Assembly: GCA_031411655.1 (NCBI GenBank)
Contig: JANOBM010000192.1
Location: 71,640-135,639, forward strand
Length of the DNA: 64,000 nucleotides
DNA from: UBA6163 sp031411655
Lineage (GTDB): Bacteria > Planctomycetota > Planctomycetia > Pirellulales > Pirellulaceae
Direction: 5' to 3'
The notes under the pieces were generated by a model. It was not told the origin of the DNA and made no database searches. It saw nothing but the letters and a program-made list of their open reading frames with translations. The position numbers and the translations under genes were made by a program. Shown piece by piece: positions 18,087 to 26,985 of this stretch (within the stretch, counting starts at the first letter, position 1; every line of letters begins with the position of its first letter).

Positions 18087-19387
18087 CCATTCGCGCATCG
18101 CGAGTTCGTTTTGGGGTCATCGGCGTCAGCATTGCCATGGCGTTCATCCTTTATCTTGACCGGGTTTGTCTGGGCGAGATTATCAAGAACGAAGCCTTTC
18201 GTGACGAGTTTGGCGCGTCAAAAGAGAGATTAGGAAAGGTGCTGGGGGCATTTTTCTTCACCTATGCGCTGTTTCAAGTTCCCGCTGGTTGGGCCAGTGA
18301 TCGATTTGGCGCTAGGCGTATGTTACCTCTGTACATCGTGCTGTGGTCGCTAACGACAGGGCTCACCGGCTGGGCTACGACCATCGGTGGCTTACTGGTA
18401 GCAAGATTGGCCTGTGGAATGGCGCAGGCGGGTGCCTATCCAACATCGGGTGGTGTCATTCGCCGGTGGATTCCCATTCACCGACGTGGGCTTGCGAGCG
18501 GTTGTGTTAGCCTGGGAGGGCGGCTTGGAGGAACCGTAGCACCCTACTTTACGGCCGTTTTGATTTTGCAACTGGGTGATTGGCGGTCAGTGCTTACCGT
18601 TTATTTTGCGATCGGAATTGTGATTGCAATCGCCTACTGGTGGGTCGTGAGAGATACACCGGACAAGCATCCACTCGTAAACGAGCAAGAACGATTACTG
18701 ATCGGAGAACCGCTCGATTCGCAGCGCCCTACCATAGGCGAGTTTCTCATCATGCTGACCAGTTGCGTGCTTAATCGATCTTTGTGGCTGAACTCACTTC
18801 AACAGTTTGCGATCAATATTGGATGGGCATTTTTGATCACTTGGCTACCTAGCTATCTCACCGATACGCAAGACGTCAGTCCAATCGTGGGTGCAACCAT
18901 GGTCACGCTAGTTCTTGCATCGGGGATTCCGGGGCAATTGATTGGTGGATACTTCAGTGACCGGGCGGTGATGAAGTTCGGATTGCGTTGGGGCCGAGTC
19001 ATCGTTCCCGCCATCGCGTTGACAATAGCGGGCTTATCTTACCTAACCTGTCTCACGCTCACATCCGTATGGCTGATCATCGGCTGCTGCGCAATGGTCT
19101 CCATCATGACGGATATTGCCAATCCTTCAACGTGGGCATTCATGCAAGATGTTGGCGGCAGAAACACCGCTGCGGTTTATGGTTGGGCGAACATGTGGGG
19201 GAATTTCGGAGCCGCATTCAGCGCGATGATTGTCCCGTACCTCATGCGATGGGGTGAAGCGAGCGGCAATGGCCAGGATTTTGTTTTCATTGTTTGCGGG
19301 TCTTCGTTTTTCCTCGCAGCAATATTCACATTAGGAATGGATGCGACCCGACCGCTACGCACATCTCGCTTAGGTGGTCTGAGGTGA
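18071..19387 (+). CDS. MFS transporter (anion:cation symporter type)
   Basis: The 438-residue protein has 12 predicted membrane helices and the pattern of the anion:cation symporter group of MFS (hexuronate, glucarate, phthalate-type carriers): YLDRVCLGEI in helix 1, WASDRFGARRM in the first cytoplasmic loop (motif A), and the amphipathic loop SYLTDTQDVSP. It probably imports a carboxylated substrate that feeds the linked MlrC-like, D-threonine-aldolase-like, RraA-like and dipeptidase enzymes. ATG 18071 overlaps the upstream stop by 16 bases. The in-frame ATG at 18047 would overlap more and adds polar residues. Confidence 0.87.
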   Translation: MPDDLTIRASRVRFGVIGVSIAMAFILYLDRVCLGEIIKNEAFRDEFGASKERLGKVLGAFFFTYALFQVPAGWASDRFGARRMLPLYIVLWSLTTGLTGWATTIGGLLVARLACGMAQAGAYPTSGGVIRRWIPIHRRGLASGCVSLGGRLGGTVAPYFTAVLILQLGDWRSVLTVYFAIGIVIAIAYWWVVRDTPDKHPLVNEQERLLIGEPLDSQRPTIGEFLIMLTSCVLNRSLWLNSLQQFAINIGWAFLITWLPSYLTDTQDVSPIVGATMVTLVLASGIPGQLIGGYFSDRAVMKFGLRWGRVIVPAIALTIAGLSYLTCLTLTSVWLIIGCCAMVSIMTDIANPSTWAFMQDVGGRNTAAVYGWANMWGNFGAAFSAMIVPYLMRWGEASGNGQDFVFIVCGSSFFLAAIFTLGMDATRPLRTSRLGGLR

Positions 19388-19465
19388 AAAAGTTTGGATG
19401 CGATTGGTAAGTTGACTTGCTTCTATCATCTAAGGTCTTTCGTCTGCCACTCATGACTCGTTCCT

Positions 19466-19849
19466 ATGAAATTTTCAGATCAAGAAATAGCGATCGCCAA
19501 GCAACTGCGTGCCCATGGACTGGAATGGGGGCCTGCCGTTGGGCACTACGTATGGGATGAGTCTGGCGCGTGTGCGCAGCCGTCGCCGTTCCAAGATCGT
19601 ATCTATTACATCCTCAATTACGACTATTTCATGCGTCTGATCGGAGGGGTCGATCGCTTTAAAGACGTCATGGTCTGGTTGCCGACTTGGTACGATTGCC
19701 GCGTCATTCTGCGTTCACTTGGGGTTTCCGACGTCGAAGTGGCGAAGTACCTGAGTGAAGCAGACTCTATCGCTCAGGGGCGCGAACAGGAGTCGTTACT
19801 TTTGATGATTCTTTCGGTGTTGAATGACCATGCAGTGCGTAGTGAATAG
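19466..19849 (+). CDS. small conserved-looking protein of unknown function
   Basis: The 127-residue soluble protein is rich in aromatic residues (WGPAVGHYVWDES, YYILNYDYFMRLIGG, WLPTWYDCRVIL) and predicted alpha/beta. I do not recognise a family. Codon usage and composition look like a real gene. The SDR gene starts 28 bases after its stop and the photolyase-like gene follows, so the three may form an operon. The phrase VMVWLPTWYDC suggests a ligand- or protein-binding surface but no enzymatic motif is seen. Confidence 0.65.
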   Translation: MKFSDQEIAIAKQLRAHGLEWGPAVGHYVWDESGACAQPSPFQDRIYYILNYDYFMRLIGGVDRFKDVMVWLPTWYDCRVILRSLGVSDVEVAKYLSEADSIAQGREQESLLLMILSVLNDHAVRSE

Positions 19850-19877
19850 AAATGAACGTCCTTAAGAACAATATCGT

Positions 19878-20582
19878 ATGAAAAATCAAAAATTTGTCAT
19901 CGTTGGCGGGAGTCACGGTATCGGATTGGGGATTGTTAAACGGTTGGCCGACAGGGGGGCGCACGTGACAGTGGTGTCGCGAAGCAGCGAGTTGCTTGTT
20001 GGGATTGACAACGTCAAGCACGTCCCATGGGATGTCACGACAGATGCGATTCCGGCATCGGTCTTACCTGAACAGATTCACGGACTTGCGTATTGTCCAG
20101 GGTCAATCAATCTGGGGCCCCTTCGCTCGGTTACCGCTGCATCACTCATGGCTGATTTTCAATTGAATGTTATGAGTGCCATTGCAAGTATTCAGGCGGC
20201 GCTTCCAGCGATGAAGTCTGCTGAAACGGCGTCCATCGTTTTGTTCAGCACCGTGGCTGTCGCTCAGGGCTTGCCCATGCACACATCAGTCGCTGCCTCG
20301 AAGGGTGCCATCGAGGCCATATCCCGAACGTTGGCTGCCGAACTCGCGCCGAAGATCCGCGTCAATTGCATTGCACCAGCACTAACAGACACCCCACTGG
20401 CTGAAAAGTTTCTCGCCACCGATGAAAAACGTGCGGCGATGGCTGAACGGTACCCTCTGAAGCGAATTGGGCGTGTCGACGATATTGCATCCATCGCTGA
20501 GTTTTTACTTTCGAGAGACTCGGGATGGATGACGGGACAAGTGATTGCAGTCGATGGCGGTATGTCGACTCTGAGGACTTAA
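19878..20582 (+). CDS. SDR-family oxidoreductase lacking the catalytic Tyr
   Basis: The 234-residue Rossmann protein has the NAD(P) motif GGSHGIG (10-16), the active-site Ser124 and Lys142, and the C-terminal SGWMTGQVIAVDGG segment of classical short-chain dehydrogenases. The catalytic Tyr of YxxxK is replaced by Val138 (HTSVAASKGA). Dehydrogenase activity by the usual Ser-Tyr-Lys mechanism is therefore unlikely. I believe SDRs beside photolyase/cryptochrome genes sometimes carry this change, but could not verify it. It lies 53 bases upstream of the photolyase-like gene on the same strand, so a joint role, perhaps in light response, is inferred. Confidence 0.85.
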   Translation: MKNQKFVIVGGSHGIGLGIVKRLADRGAHVTVVSRSSELLVGIDNVKHVPWDVTTDAIPASVLPEQIHGLAYCPGSINLGPLRSVTAASLMADFQLNVMSAIASIQAALPAMKSAETASIVLFSTVAVAQGLPMHTSVAASKGAIEAISRTLAAELAPKIRVNCIAPALTDTPLAEKFLATDEKRAAMAERYPLKRIGRVDDIASIAEFLLSRDSGWMTGQVIAVDGGMSTLRT

Positions 20583-20635
20583 CGTCCGCGGTCTAGGAAT
20601 CGAAGGGATACCGCTACAAGCGAATAAGAGGTTGA

Positions 20636-22135
20636 GTGTTGGATCTAATCATTTTCCCCAATCAACTCTTTCGCGATCATCCAGGACTTGCCGAATCGCC
20701 GTCGCGAGTCGTGCTGATTGAAGACAGCTTATTCTTTGGTGATGCTCGCTACCCACTGAGTTTTCATAAGCAAAAACTATGGCTTCATCGCGCTACGATG
20801 AAACGCTATGAGCAAATGCTCCGAGAGCAGGGTATCGAAACGAAGTATATCGAGTACGACTCAGAACCCAATGCATTGTCCAGGCAATTAAGCAAGGTAC
20901 TTGGCAATCGTAGCCGTCGTAAACGGGAACTACTGGTCGCTGAACCGGTCGATTTTATCCTTGAAAAGCGTTTGCTTCGTTTCGCCTCCACTTCGGAAAT
21001 CTCTTGCCGATTTTTGCCAACTCCGGCCTTCATCAACACGGAAAGTGAGAACAGAGAATATCACGCTATGAAAGAACGCTGGTTCATGGCTGATTTTTAT
21101 AAATGGCAGCGAATGCGGCACGCAATCCTGATGGAAGGAGACGCACCGGTCGGAGGAAAGTGGAGTTTTGACGAAGACAATCGAAAGAAATTGCCAAAGA
21201 AGTGGTTGCAGTTCATACCTGAGCAGTTAACGCTGGATCGCGATGGGTTCGATCAAGAGGCGAAGGCGTATGTAGAAAATCGATTCGCACGCCATCCAGG
21301 GAACCTTGACCAGTTGTACTATCCAAGTTCACACGGCGATGCGGAGCGTTGGTTAGAGCATTTTCTGAGCAAGCGTTTGGGGCAATTCGGAGATTTTGAA
21401 GATGCGATTGTTCAAGGGCAGTCATGGTTGTGGCACAGTGTTTTGACCCCTGTATTAAATGTCGGCTTATTGACTCCCCGGCAAGTGATCGATGAGACGC
21501 TCAGTCATGGGGGCAAACACGATGTAACGCTCAATTCGCTTGAGGGGTTCATTCGGCAGGTGATCGGATGGCGAGAGTTCATGCGCGCCACTTATCAAGA
21601 TCTCGGTGTGCCAATGCGCACGACCAATCATTGGCACCATCACCGGGCGATGCCCCATAGTTTCTACGATGGTAGCACAGGCATTCCGCCCATCGACGAT
21701 ACGATCAAGCGAATACTCGAAACCGGCTATTGCCATCACATTGAACGATTGATGGTTCTTGGCGGGTTTATGTTCCTCTGCGAGATCGATCCGGATGAGA
21801 TTTATCGCTGGTTCATGGAAATGTTCGTCGATAGTTATGACTGGGTGATGGTACCGAACGTTTATGCGATGAGTCAGAATGCCGATGGTGGACGCATCAC
21901 GACCAAACCCTATTTCTCGGGTTCGGCCTACGTTCGCAAGATGAGCCATTATGCGCCAGGGCCTTGGTGCGACGCGTGGGATGGGCTGTACTGGAGATGG
22001 GTCATGAATCACAGCGATGCGCTACGCAAGAACCCGCGGTGGGCGATGATGTGCAGCATGGCAGCGAAAATGGACGAATCAACGCAGGCACGGCATCGAA
22101 GTAATGCAGAAGCATTCCTGAGGAACTTGCGATAG
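20636..22135 (+). CDS. photolyase/cryptochrome-related protein of the FeS-BCP/PhrB type
   Basis: The 499-residue flavoprotein has the N-terminal alpha/beta antenna domain (MLDLIIFPNQLFRDHP, PF04244-like) and the helical FAD domain (YCHHIERLMVLGGF, NVYAMSQNADGG, TTKPYFSGSAYVRKMSHY). It belongs to the prokaryotic (6-4) photolyase / CryPro lineage. Most members hold a [4Fe-4S] cluster by four cysteines. Here the CxxC after the MSDY-like motif is replaced (MSHYAPGPWCDAWDG), and the position of the first cluster Cys reads GIPPIDD, so the cluster is probably absent. The start is GTG 20636 after AAGAGG. It may repair DNA or act as a blue-light receptor. The GH15-like gene converges on it. Confidence 0.88.
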   Translation: MLDLIIFPNQLFRDHPGLAESPSRVVLIEDSLFFGDARYPLSFHKQKLWLHRATMKRYEQMLREQGIETKYIEYDSEPNALSRQLSKVLGNRSRRKRELLVAEPVDFILEKRLLRFASTSEISCRFLPTPAFINTESENREYHAMKERWFMADFYKWQRMRHAILMEGDAPVGGKWSFDEDNRKKLPKKWLQFIPEQLTLDRDGFDQEAKAYVENRFARHPGNLDQLYYPSSHGDAERWLEHFLSKRLGQFGDFEDAIVQGQSWLWHSVLTPVLNVGLLTPRQVIDETLSHGGKHDVTLNSLEGFIRQVIGWREFMRATYQDLGVPMRTTNHWHHHRAMPHSFYDGSTGIPPIDDTIKRILETGYCHHIERLMVLGGFMFLCEIDPDEIYRWFMEMFVDSYDWVMVPNVYAMSQNADGGRITTKPYFSGSAYVRKMSHYAPGPWCDAWDGLYWRWVMNHSDALRKNPRWAMMCSMAAKMDESTQARHRSNAEAFLRNLR

Positions 22136-22210
22136 CGATATGTAGAAAAATAGCGAAACTGAATTGCTAAGTTCTCGCCCATGAATGATTTTCAAGACGG
22201 TGCGTCGGGG

Positions 22211-23557
22211 TTATCTCGGCGCCGACCGAAGGTTTTTCTCCAGCCACCACAATGCCTGCATGAGGTTGGCCTGTGTCCACAAAAGGGGTGTGAGGTCGTT
22301 TGGTACCCATACTCCATGTTCCAGATAATACGATTCTGGGCACCGATAGGCTCCCAACGGATGCGATGAGACAGTCAGTTGTGCAAGGCTCCGCTGCAGA
22401 TGCTTGATTTGGTGGTCCATGGCAGAGTGGTTTGGTCCGCGGCCTCTAAGGAGGTCTTTTGCGTATCGCATTCCAAAGAAGCAGGAAAGCGTCGGATCAA
22501 AGATACACCACTGTGCCTCGGTGCCGGGTTCGAGCAACCGATCACGACTCGAAAGGTCGTCGCTAAAATCCGTTGAGCGTTGTGAAGCGGGCAGATGAGC
22601 TTTGTAGTTTGCGCACCAATACGAATCGCCATTGTATCGCCGAATGCCAATGTCGCCTTGAAGTTGCGATGCCACCTCTTCAACCACTTGGTCTCGCAGA
22701 GCGTGCGGCAACGTTGACAACGGATAGCAAAGAAACAGCAATGCCGCATCATAACGGCGGGCTTTCGTCGGTTCAGGTTGAATGCACTCCGCTGGTAAAA
22801 TCTCCTGTAGCGCTGCCTCGCCTTGATCGTGAAATCGCTGGAGTCGACGGATGCTCAGTGGACGTTTAGCGGTCTTCAGCTTTGAAATACCGACGGGTAG
22901 GTATCGCGTGAGAACATTTAACCATTGGTTCAACGACTCCTTTACCACGCCAATACTAGACGCTGAAATCTTACGAGTCTCTTCCCAGTGCCCGCTGTCT
23001 TCGTCTCTCCAGTACTCGATGGCTGCGAAGTAGTTAACGATCAACGCGACCAAATTCCAGTCGGTCTCATCGACCGAGATATGGCCATGTCCCACGAGTA
23101 CTCCGTAGATCCAGAGGAAGTAGCCGAGCGCGTCGTTTTGCGAGTGCGACCACTTTTCGGAAATTTCGGTCAACTCTTCACCATTGAAGCGAACGTGTGG
23201 CCGACACATTGGGTCGGATGCGTCCACAGGATGCTCGATGATGTTTTCGAAACGATAATGATGTTTCGAGAGAAAGGTGGCGATTGCTCGAACGCAATTC
23301 ACCGCAACATCGATTTGTCCGACACGGAAATGGGCATAAGCGATTTGAACATTGTCGCGGATCCATACGTTGCGGTACCCGGTGGCATCAAAATCTTCAC
23401 CGACTCCCGCCGCTGCTGGGAACAAACCATTGCTCAGGGAAGGGAAATTAAAGGTGCCTTGCTCCCTGAGAAACGTGAAAATGGATGAGACGTGGTCCGC
23501 GTCCGAAGAAGCGTCAATCCACGTCGCGGGATCACTATGGGAAAACTGGTCATGCAT
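22211..23557 (-). CDS. GH15 / phosphorylase-kinase-alpha-like protein
   Basis: The 448-residue protein has an (alpha/alpha)6-toroid type sequence similar to GH15 glucoamylase-like proteins and the phosphorylase b kinase alpha/beta subunits. The N-terminal signature is YRNVWIRDNVQIAY, with later WSHSQNDALGYFLWIYG, SYWCANYKAHLP, GTEAQWCIFDPTLSCFFG and HGVWVPNDLTPLLWTQANL. The last resembles the catalytic-base region of GH15, so it may act on an alpha-glucan or oligosaccharide. There is no signal peptide, indicating a cytoplasmic protein. GAGGAATTTCA precedes the start. It stands alone between a convergent photolyase gene and an upstream minus-strand secreted hydrolase. Confidence 0.75.
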   Translation of the reverse strand: MHDQFSHSDPATWIDASSDADHVSSIFTFLREQGTFNFPSLSNGLFPAAAGVGEDFDATGYRNVWIRDNVQIAYAHFRVGQIDVAVNCVRAIATFLSKHHYRFENIIEHPVDASDPMCRPHVRFNGEELTEISEKWSHSQNDALGYFLWIYGVLVGHGHISVDETDWNLVALIVNYFAAIEYWRDEDSGHWEETRKISASSIGVVKESLNQWLNVLTRYLPVGISKLKTAKRPLSIRRLQRFHDQGEAALQEILPAECIQPEPTKARRYDAALLFLCYPLSTLPHALRDQVVEEVASQLQGDIGIRRYNGDSYWCANYKAHLPASQRSTDFSDDLSSRDRLLEPGTEAQWCIFDPTLSCFFGMRYAKDLLRGRGPNHSAMDHQIKHLQRSLAQLTVSSHPLGAYRCPESYYLEHGVWVPNDLTPLLWTQANLMQALWWLEKNLRSAPR

Positions 23558-23683
23558 TGAAATTCCTCGCCCTTAAAAAGCAATCGACCGATGAGCGGGA
23601 ACGAGCATCCAGCACTTAAAACAAACTAATGTTAGCCCGTGGGCGTGATACCATAAACATTCGTTATCACACTCATCCACAAA

Positions 23684-26470
23684 TTAGTGAGTGGCTAGTT
23701 CGTCGACAGGCTCGCTCATTTGGTTGCGTATTTTGGTGAGCAGCAGAGGCAAATAGATGATGCCAGAATAGTGATTTGCGAGCATTGTTGTGTGGTGAGA
23801 AACTTCGAGGCCGATCGCTTTGGCAAGACGATTTGAATTCTGAATGGGAACCACGTCGTCGTAGAGTCCGGAGAAAAGATAGGTCGTCGCGGGGTCAAGC
23901 CGGTGTGCCAACCGAAGCGGTTCAATCGGGTTTAGCAATTCTTTTAGCTGAGAGTCGTCAATGCCAGCGCGTGCCAGTTCGGCTCGCATCTTGGCTGCAT
24001 CCTTTTGGCCGTGCGTCATGACATCATAGAGGTCACCGCCCGCGAGAAAAATAAAGACGCGATAAAAACTGTCGTCGAGTGCTGCGCTGGTCGCCGTTAC
24101 GAAACCACCAAGGCTGGTACCTTGAACTGACACACGGTCGACGTCGACCAGTGGAAGAGACGATACCGCATCTTTGGCTCGCCGAACATCGGCGATGGCT
24201 TGCTTCATAGCAGCCATCACGTCCTTGCCCTCGGGTTTTCCCTCTGACCCGCGACGTTTCCCATAATGAGGAAGTTGAATCATGAATGTGTGGACGCCCA
24301 ATTGCTGGAGGCCAGACGCGATCAATCGTCCGACCGCCATGTTGCTGCCGGACTCGTGAACCACAATGGCCGCAGGCGCGAACGCGGGACTCAGCTTCTC
24401 ATCGCGAGCTTGATACCATTCCATTGCTACAAGATCATTGGTTGCGTTTCCCGTCGGCGTGGCGCTGGGGAATCGGATGAGCCAATCACCGAAGTGAGTA
24501 TCTGCCTTTTCGATTCGTACATCGAAATGCGAAGGCGTCCAGCACAGCCCTTCGACACATTGCTTTGCATCCTCATTCAACTCCTTTTGGGGATTGAGCG
24601 TGTCTTTGGCCTTAAAGGTCGCTCCCGCGGTAATCGGGGCGGCCACGGTCGCCTTCCGATTCATCGACTCCAGCAGTGCATTGAGATCGAGCTTGGAATA
24701 AGGGCGTTCCGCAGCCGGATGGATATGGTCCGCGTTCGCGACATAAAGGACGCCGTCCTCGGGCACGAACAAGACGTTGTGCAGGTTCGACGACATGGCA
24801 ACGGGGCGAGACATAAGACCTTGAGCGGCCATCACATCGATCTTTCCGTATTGGTTCTTGACTCGCTTTCGTAACTCCTCGAGACGTGACCCAGCCGACA
24901 GCACAACTGCATCTTCGATGCCATCACCCAATAATGCATGGCCTTCACCAGGTTGGACAAATTCGATCGACTCAGGTTTCGCTGCAACTCCGACTGCCGT
25001 CCGAGTTTCGCCGTCCGCGAACACATAGTAGTACTCGCAAGTTCGTGGGCTCTCGGACCATAACTGTTTGACTTGTTCGAGGGACGAACACTCTTCCAAT
25101 GCCCTCCGCATGAGCGTTGCCATGGGAACTCCGTCCCACTTTCCTTCGCCACGGCCACCCATCTCTCCGAGGGAAATTTTTTCAGCATTCATACCGCTGA
25201 CGCTTCCAATGAAACCTGCATAGCCCACGTTAGCGAACGGAATCTGACCATCGGGAGCGACAACGAACGTCACCGCTGAGTCTTGGAGTCCAATGGTTGT
25301 CATGTAGTCCAGTACGCGACCGTGATAGAGCTTGCCGTCGACGGTTGCGTTGCCAAATAACGCAAACCCAGAACAATGAAACAGCTCAGGAAACACGTTA
25401 ACGGTTTCAACGAGGTGTTCATCGAGTTCAAGGCTCCGCGCCAATGCTCGTGTCTCGGCTCGGTGCCGTTCAGGGATGTGAGGTGCTAAACGAACATAAG
25501 CGGCGTCGAGGTCACTGCGAAACCAACGTCCCGTAACAACGGTTTGAACCGTTCCAAATGCATACACGACGGAGTCGATGCATCGCATCGTTTCCGATTT
25601 GAGTAGTTTCCCGTGAGCTTCCCCGATCTCATCGGGCGTACCGTTCAATAACACGACGCGATTGCCATCAATCCAGCGAAGTTTGCCATGTTCTACTTCC
25701 CGATCGACCTGTCTTGGGGTCGTGAGCCAAGTCGATGGGGACAGGACTTCGAGGGCTCTCCGCAATCCGCGACATAGCTGTAACTCCAATTCTTGTCGTG
25801 GAATTTGGCGTTTCTCTAGCTCCTGCCAATCGTCCCACGCAGGACGATCGGAAGGGCATTGCGTCAGTCGAATTTCGACTGGGTTTCCATCGATTTTACC
25901 ACTCAGCAATTTTCCATTTTCGGAAAACGAAATCGATGCGTCGTCTCCTACTGTCAACGACCCCGTGTCCGCTTGGACGGTAACATTCTCGAGGCTGCCT
26001 AAGACCGAAGCCAAACTGGTCGGATCGGCATTCTCGATCAATTGAGTTGCCAATTGGATGGATGTTCCCGAACCGACGACGCGAGAGACGATCCCTGCAG
26101 GACGCATGTGGTCTTCTGCATCCACCGAGCCTGATCCGAGATAAACCACATGGTGCTTGGGCAATGCCATCGCCATTCCATCGCCTCGTCGTCGAAAATG
26201 AACGGCATATTCTGGATGAGTCAACTGAAGGTCAAACGACTCATCGTCGAAGCGAATGAATCGCAATTGGACGGGCTGCGTCTGACCTTCGATCTGAAGC
26301 TGAGCGTTACCGTGAATCGCGTAAGAAGGATTCTTTCCCGTGATGCAATCGAGCCATGGCTTGAGATTTTGAACGAGTGGCGGTGTCGTATCATCGGCGA
26401 CGACTGCGTTCCATGTGCACACTGGCAGTGCCAAAACCAGGGTTAGCAATACCGCTTTGAAAGATCTCAT
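23684..26470 (-). CDS. secreted C45-type acyltransferase/amidase fused to an alpha/beta hydrolase
   Basis: The 928-residue protein has a signal peptide (MRSFKAVLLTLVLALPV). After an N-terminal domain of unknown type (about 35-255) comes an NTN-hydrolase-like region of the C45 acyl-CoA:6-aminopenicillanate acyltransferase-like group, with the candidate nucleophile Cys366 in FHCSGFAL and later NVGYAGFIGSVSGMN and YYYVFADGETRT. The last 250 residues are an alpha/beta hydrolase with nucleophile Ser786 in GTSLGG and C-terminal motifs LFSGLYDDVVP and ANHYSG (acid and His). ATG 26470 is chosen over the upstream start because GGAGGAA precedes it and it starts a clean signal peptide. Two hydrolases on one exported chain suggest stepwise degradation of an amide or ester substrate. 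Confidence 0.8.
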   Translation of the reverse strand: MRSFKAVLLTLVLALPVCTWNAVVADDTTPPLVQNLKPWLDCITGKNPSYAIHGNAQLQIEGQTQPVQLRFIRFDDESFDLQLTHPEYAVHFRRRGDGMAMALPKHHVVYLGSGSVDAEDHMRPAGIVSRVVGSGTSIQLATQLIENADPTSLASVLGSLENVTVQADTGSLTVGDDASISFSENGKLLSGKIDGNPVEIRLTQCPSDRPAWDDWQELEKRQIPRQELELQLCRGLRRALEVLSPSTWLTTPRQVDREVEHGKLRWIDGNRVVLLNGTPDEIGEAHGKLLKSETMRCIDSVVYAFGTVQTVVTGRWFRSDLDAAYVRLAPHIPERHRAETRALARSLELDEHLVETVNVFPELFHCSGFALFGNATVDGKLYHGRVLDYMTTIGLQDSAVTFVVAPDGQIPFANVGYAGFIGSVSGMNAEKISLGEMGGRGEGKWDGVPMATLMRRALEECSSLEQVKQLWSESPRTCEYYYVFADGETRTAVGVAAKPESIEFVQPGEGHALLGDGIEDAVVLSAGSRLEELRKRVKNQYGKIDVMAAQGLMSRPVAMSSNLHNVLFVPEDGVLYVANADHIHPAAERPYSKLDLNALLESMNRKATVAAPITAGATFKAKDTLNPQKELNEDAKQCVEGLCWTPSHFDVRIEKADTHFGDWLIRFPSATPTGNATNDLVAMEWYQARDEKLSPAFAPAAIVVHESGSNMAVGRLIASGLQQLGVHTFMIQLPHYGKRRGSEGKPEGKDVMAAMKQAIADVRRAKDAVSSLPLVDVDRVSVQGTSLGGFVTATSAALDDSFYRVFIFLAGGDLYDVMTHGQKDAAKMRAELARAGIDDSQLKELLNPIEPLRLAHRLDPATTYLFSGLYDDVVPIQNSNRLAKAIGLEVSHHTTMLANHYSGIIYLPLLLTKIRNQMSEPVDELATH

Positions 26471-26479
26471 CTCGCTTGG

Positions 26480-26486
26480 TTCCTCC
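26480..26486 (-). promoter_or_regulatory. strong ribosome binding site
   Basis: On the minus strand GGAGGAA lies 9 bases before ATG 26470 and decides the start of the C45/hydrolase fusion. Confidence 0.7.
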
Positions 26487-26686
26487 GCTGGGTAGACGTT
26501 GTGGTGACAGCGGTGATTAGAGGAAGGAAGGGCGAACAAATTTCCTCTTGTATCAATTCTTGTTGACACGAGGTGAATTCATTGCCGCTGTTAAGGAGCC
26601 AAAATGAAGCGGTCATCTGAGCGCGACGTCAGCCGGAAAGCACCGACTGACGTTTTAACGGGGAGGCTTCTTGAGTCAAAGCAGGA

Positions 26687-26869
26687 CTACTCAAGCCCGG
26701 CGTTCTTAATGATAACGTCGGCACCAGGGGTCATTCGGCGAAGCTTGCGAACAAGTTCTACCTTCTCTGCCGCGGTTGCTTTCTGGGCCTTCACAAGAAT
26801 CATTTGTGTTTTGCGTTTTCGAGTGCGGAGACGACGAAGTTCGCGTTGACGTTCGGTACCAACAGCCAT
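26687..26869 (-). CDS. small basic planctomycete protein (DUF6800-like)
   Basis: The 60-residue, highly basic protein starts MAVGTERQRELRRLRTRKRK and ends in a KVELVRKLRRMTPGADVII segment. This layout, an Arg/Lys-rich helix followed by a conserved RKLRRMTPGA motif, matches small planctomycete proteins I recall as DUF6800. The charge suggests RNA or DNA binding, possibly at the ribosome, but function is unknown. It is not a recognised ribosomal protein. It lies 116 bases downstream of the topA stop on the same strand. Confidence 0.65.
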   Translation of the reverse strand: MAVGTERQRELRRLRTRKRKTQMILVKAQKATAAEKVELVRKLRRMTPGADVIIKNAGLE

Positions 26870-26985
26870 GTGAAGAGTCCTGTGTGAATTGAAGTTCGAG
26901 AATGGGAAATATAACCGATAGGAGACGACAAAAATGCCATCGCCAAAAAGCTTTGTGGAATCAGTTCGGTCTACTAGGCTAGTCG

